Origin: a virus
IMG/VR virus record: IMGVR_UViG_3300037882_001661
Span: 1-37,351 of that record
DNA: 37,351 bases
Reading direction: 5' to 3' (one strand)
Below are positions 37,223 to 37,351 of the stretch, piece after piece. The notes under the pieces are model-generated. The model ran no database searches, was not told where the DNA came from, and was given only the letters and a program-made list of their open reading frames with translations. Positions within the stretch are counted from its first letter, which is position 1. Each line of letters opens with the position of its first letter. A program made the position numbers and the translations under genes.

Positions 37223-37351
37223 TCACACCCGCGCCGGGTCACGCGGCCGGGCAGGGGCATCGCGCGGGCCGCCGGTTTCCTTGCTGCCCACCGGCTGCAG
37301 CTTCGGCTCGGTCACTTCGAGCTGGAAGTCATCGAACGTCTGCGCCTCGCA
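37223..37351 (-). CDS. Small conserved phage protein, C-terminal part (start at 145)
   Basis: On the minus strand the frame enters from the right edge with CEAQTFDDFQLEVTEPKLQP and ends at TGA (37225-37223). It is the expected C-terminal half of the gene at 145-1 (LDKDGK then EAQTFDD). A direct join of the two ends is two bases short of an open frame, so a few bases are missing at the contig ends or the join contains an error. The stop abuts attC-like site C. Confidence 0.75.
   Translation of the reverse strand, partial: CEAQTFDDFQLEVTEPKLQPVGSKETGGPRDAPARPRDPARV

Overview
The window looks like the complete genome of a temperate, P22-type podovirus (about 37.35 kb), probably of a beta-proteobacterium of the Burkholderiales. 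The host is inferred from the general character of the proteins, not proven. The two ends carry complementary pieces of one leftward gene (start at 145, stop at 37223), so the sequence is best read as a circular or circularly permuted phage genome opened inside that gene.

Layout. (1) A leftward early operon starts near 2573, runs to the ERF annealing protein (384-947), crosses the junction and continues from 37351 down to 34672, where it meets the integrase tail to tail. (2) A rightward early operon (2710-9136) is a chain of small genes with ATGA overlaps. It holds a DUF1376-type replication protein with iteron-like repeats, a helicase-loader candidate, an HNH endonuclease, NinB, NinG and a Q-like antiterminator candidate. 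(3) A control region (9129-9791) has a leftward HTH gene pair with an operator-like palindrome inside its promoter, then a pR'-tR'-like promoter and terminator for the late genes. (4) The late operon (9792-31309) encodes terminase, portal, scaffold, coat and homologues or positional equivalents of P22 gp4, gp10, gp14, gp7, gp20 and gp16. It also has two tail fibre/spike genes and a lysis block of membrane proteins plus an E-C-T lysozyme. (5) A second leftward operon of small genes (31267-32991) follows. (6) The integration region has a 17-of-19 bp inverted repeat, two families of short repeats upstream of int (candidate attP), and a tyrosine integrase split by a frameshift.

Most notable observation. 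The leftward early operon contains four elements (36496-36557, 36860-36916, 37162-37222 and 199-260) with the architecture of integron attC sites: R boxes, L arms with one extra base, and a central hairpin. Their outer boxes do not pair within a site. They pair with the boxes of the neighbouring sites (two perfect 8/8 pairs and one 7/8), which is what insertion and excision of integron gene cassettes produces. Each interval holds one small phage gene. This suggests that an early phage operon has been built, or can be shuffled, by integron-type recombination. No integron integrase is seen in the window.

How it works together. A left early operon with a recombinase, a right early operon with replication genes, a Q/pR' late switch, headful-type P22-like morphogenesis and holin/lysozyme lysis make a lambdoid life cycle. 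No clear CI-type repressor was recognised. The HTH gene at 9129-9302 and the gene at 2710 are the visible regulatory candidates.
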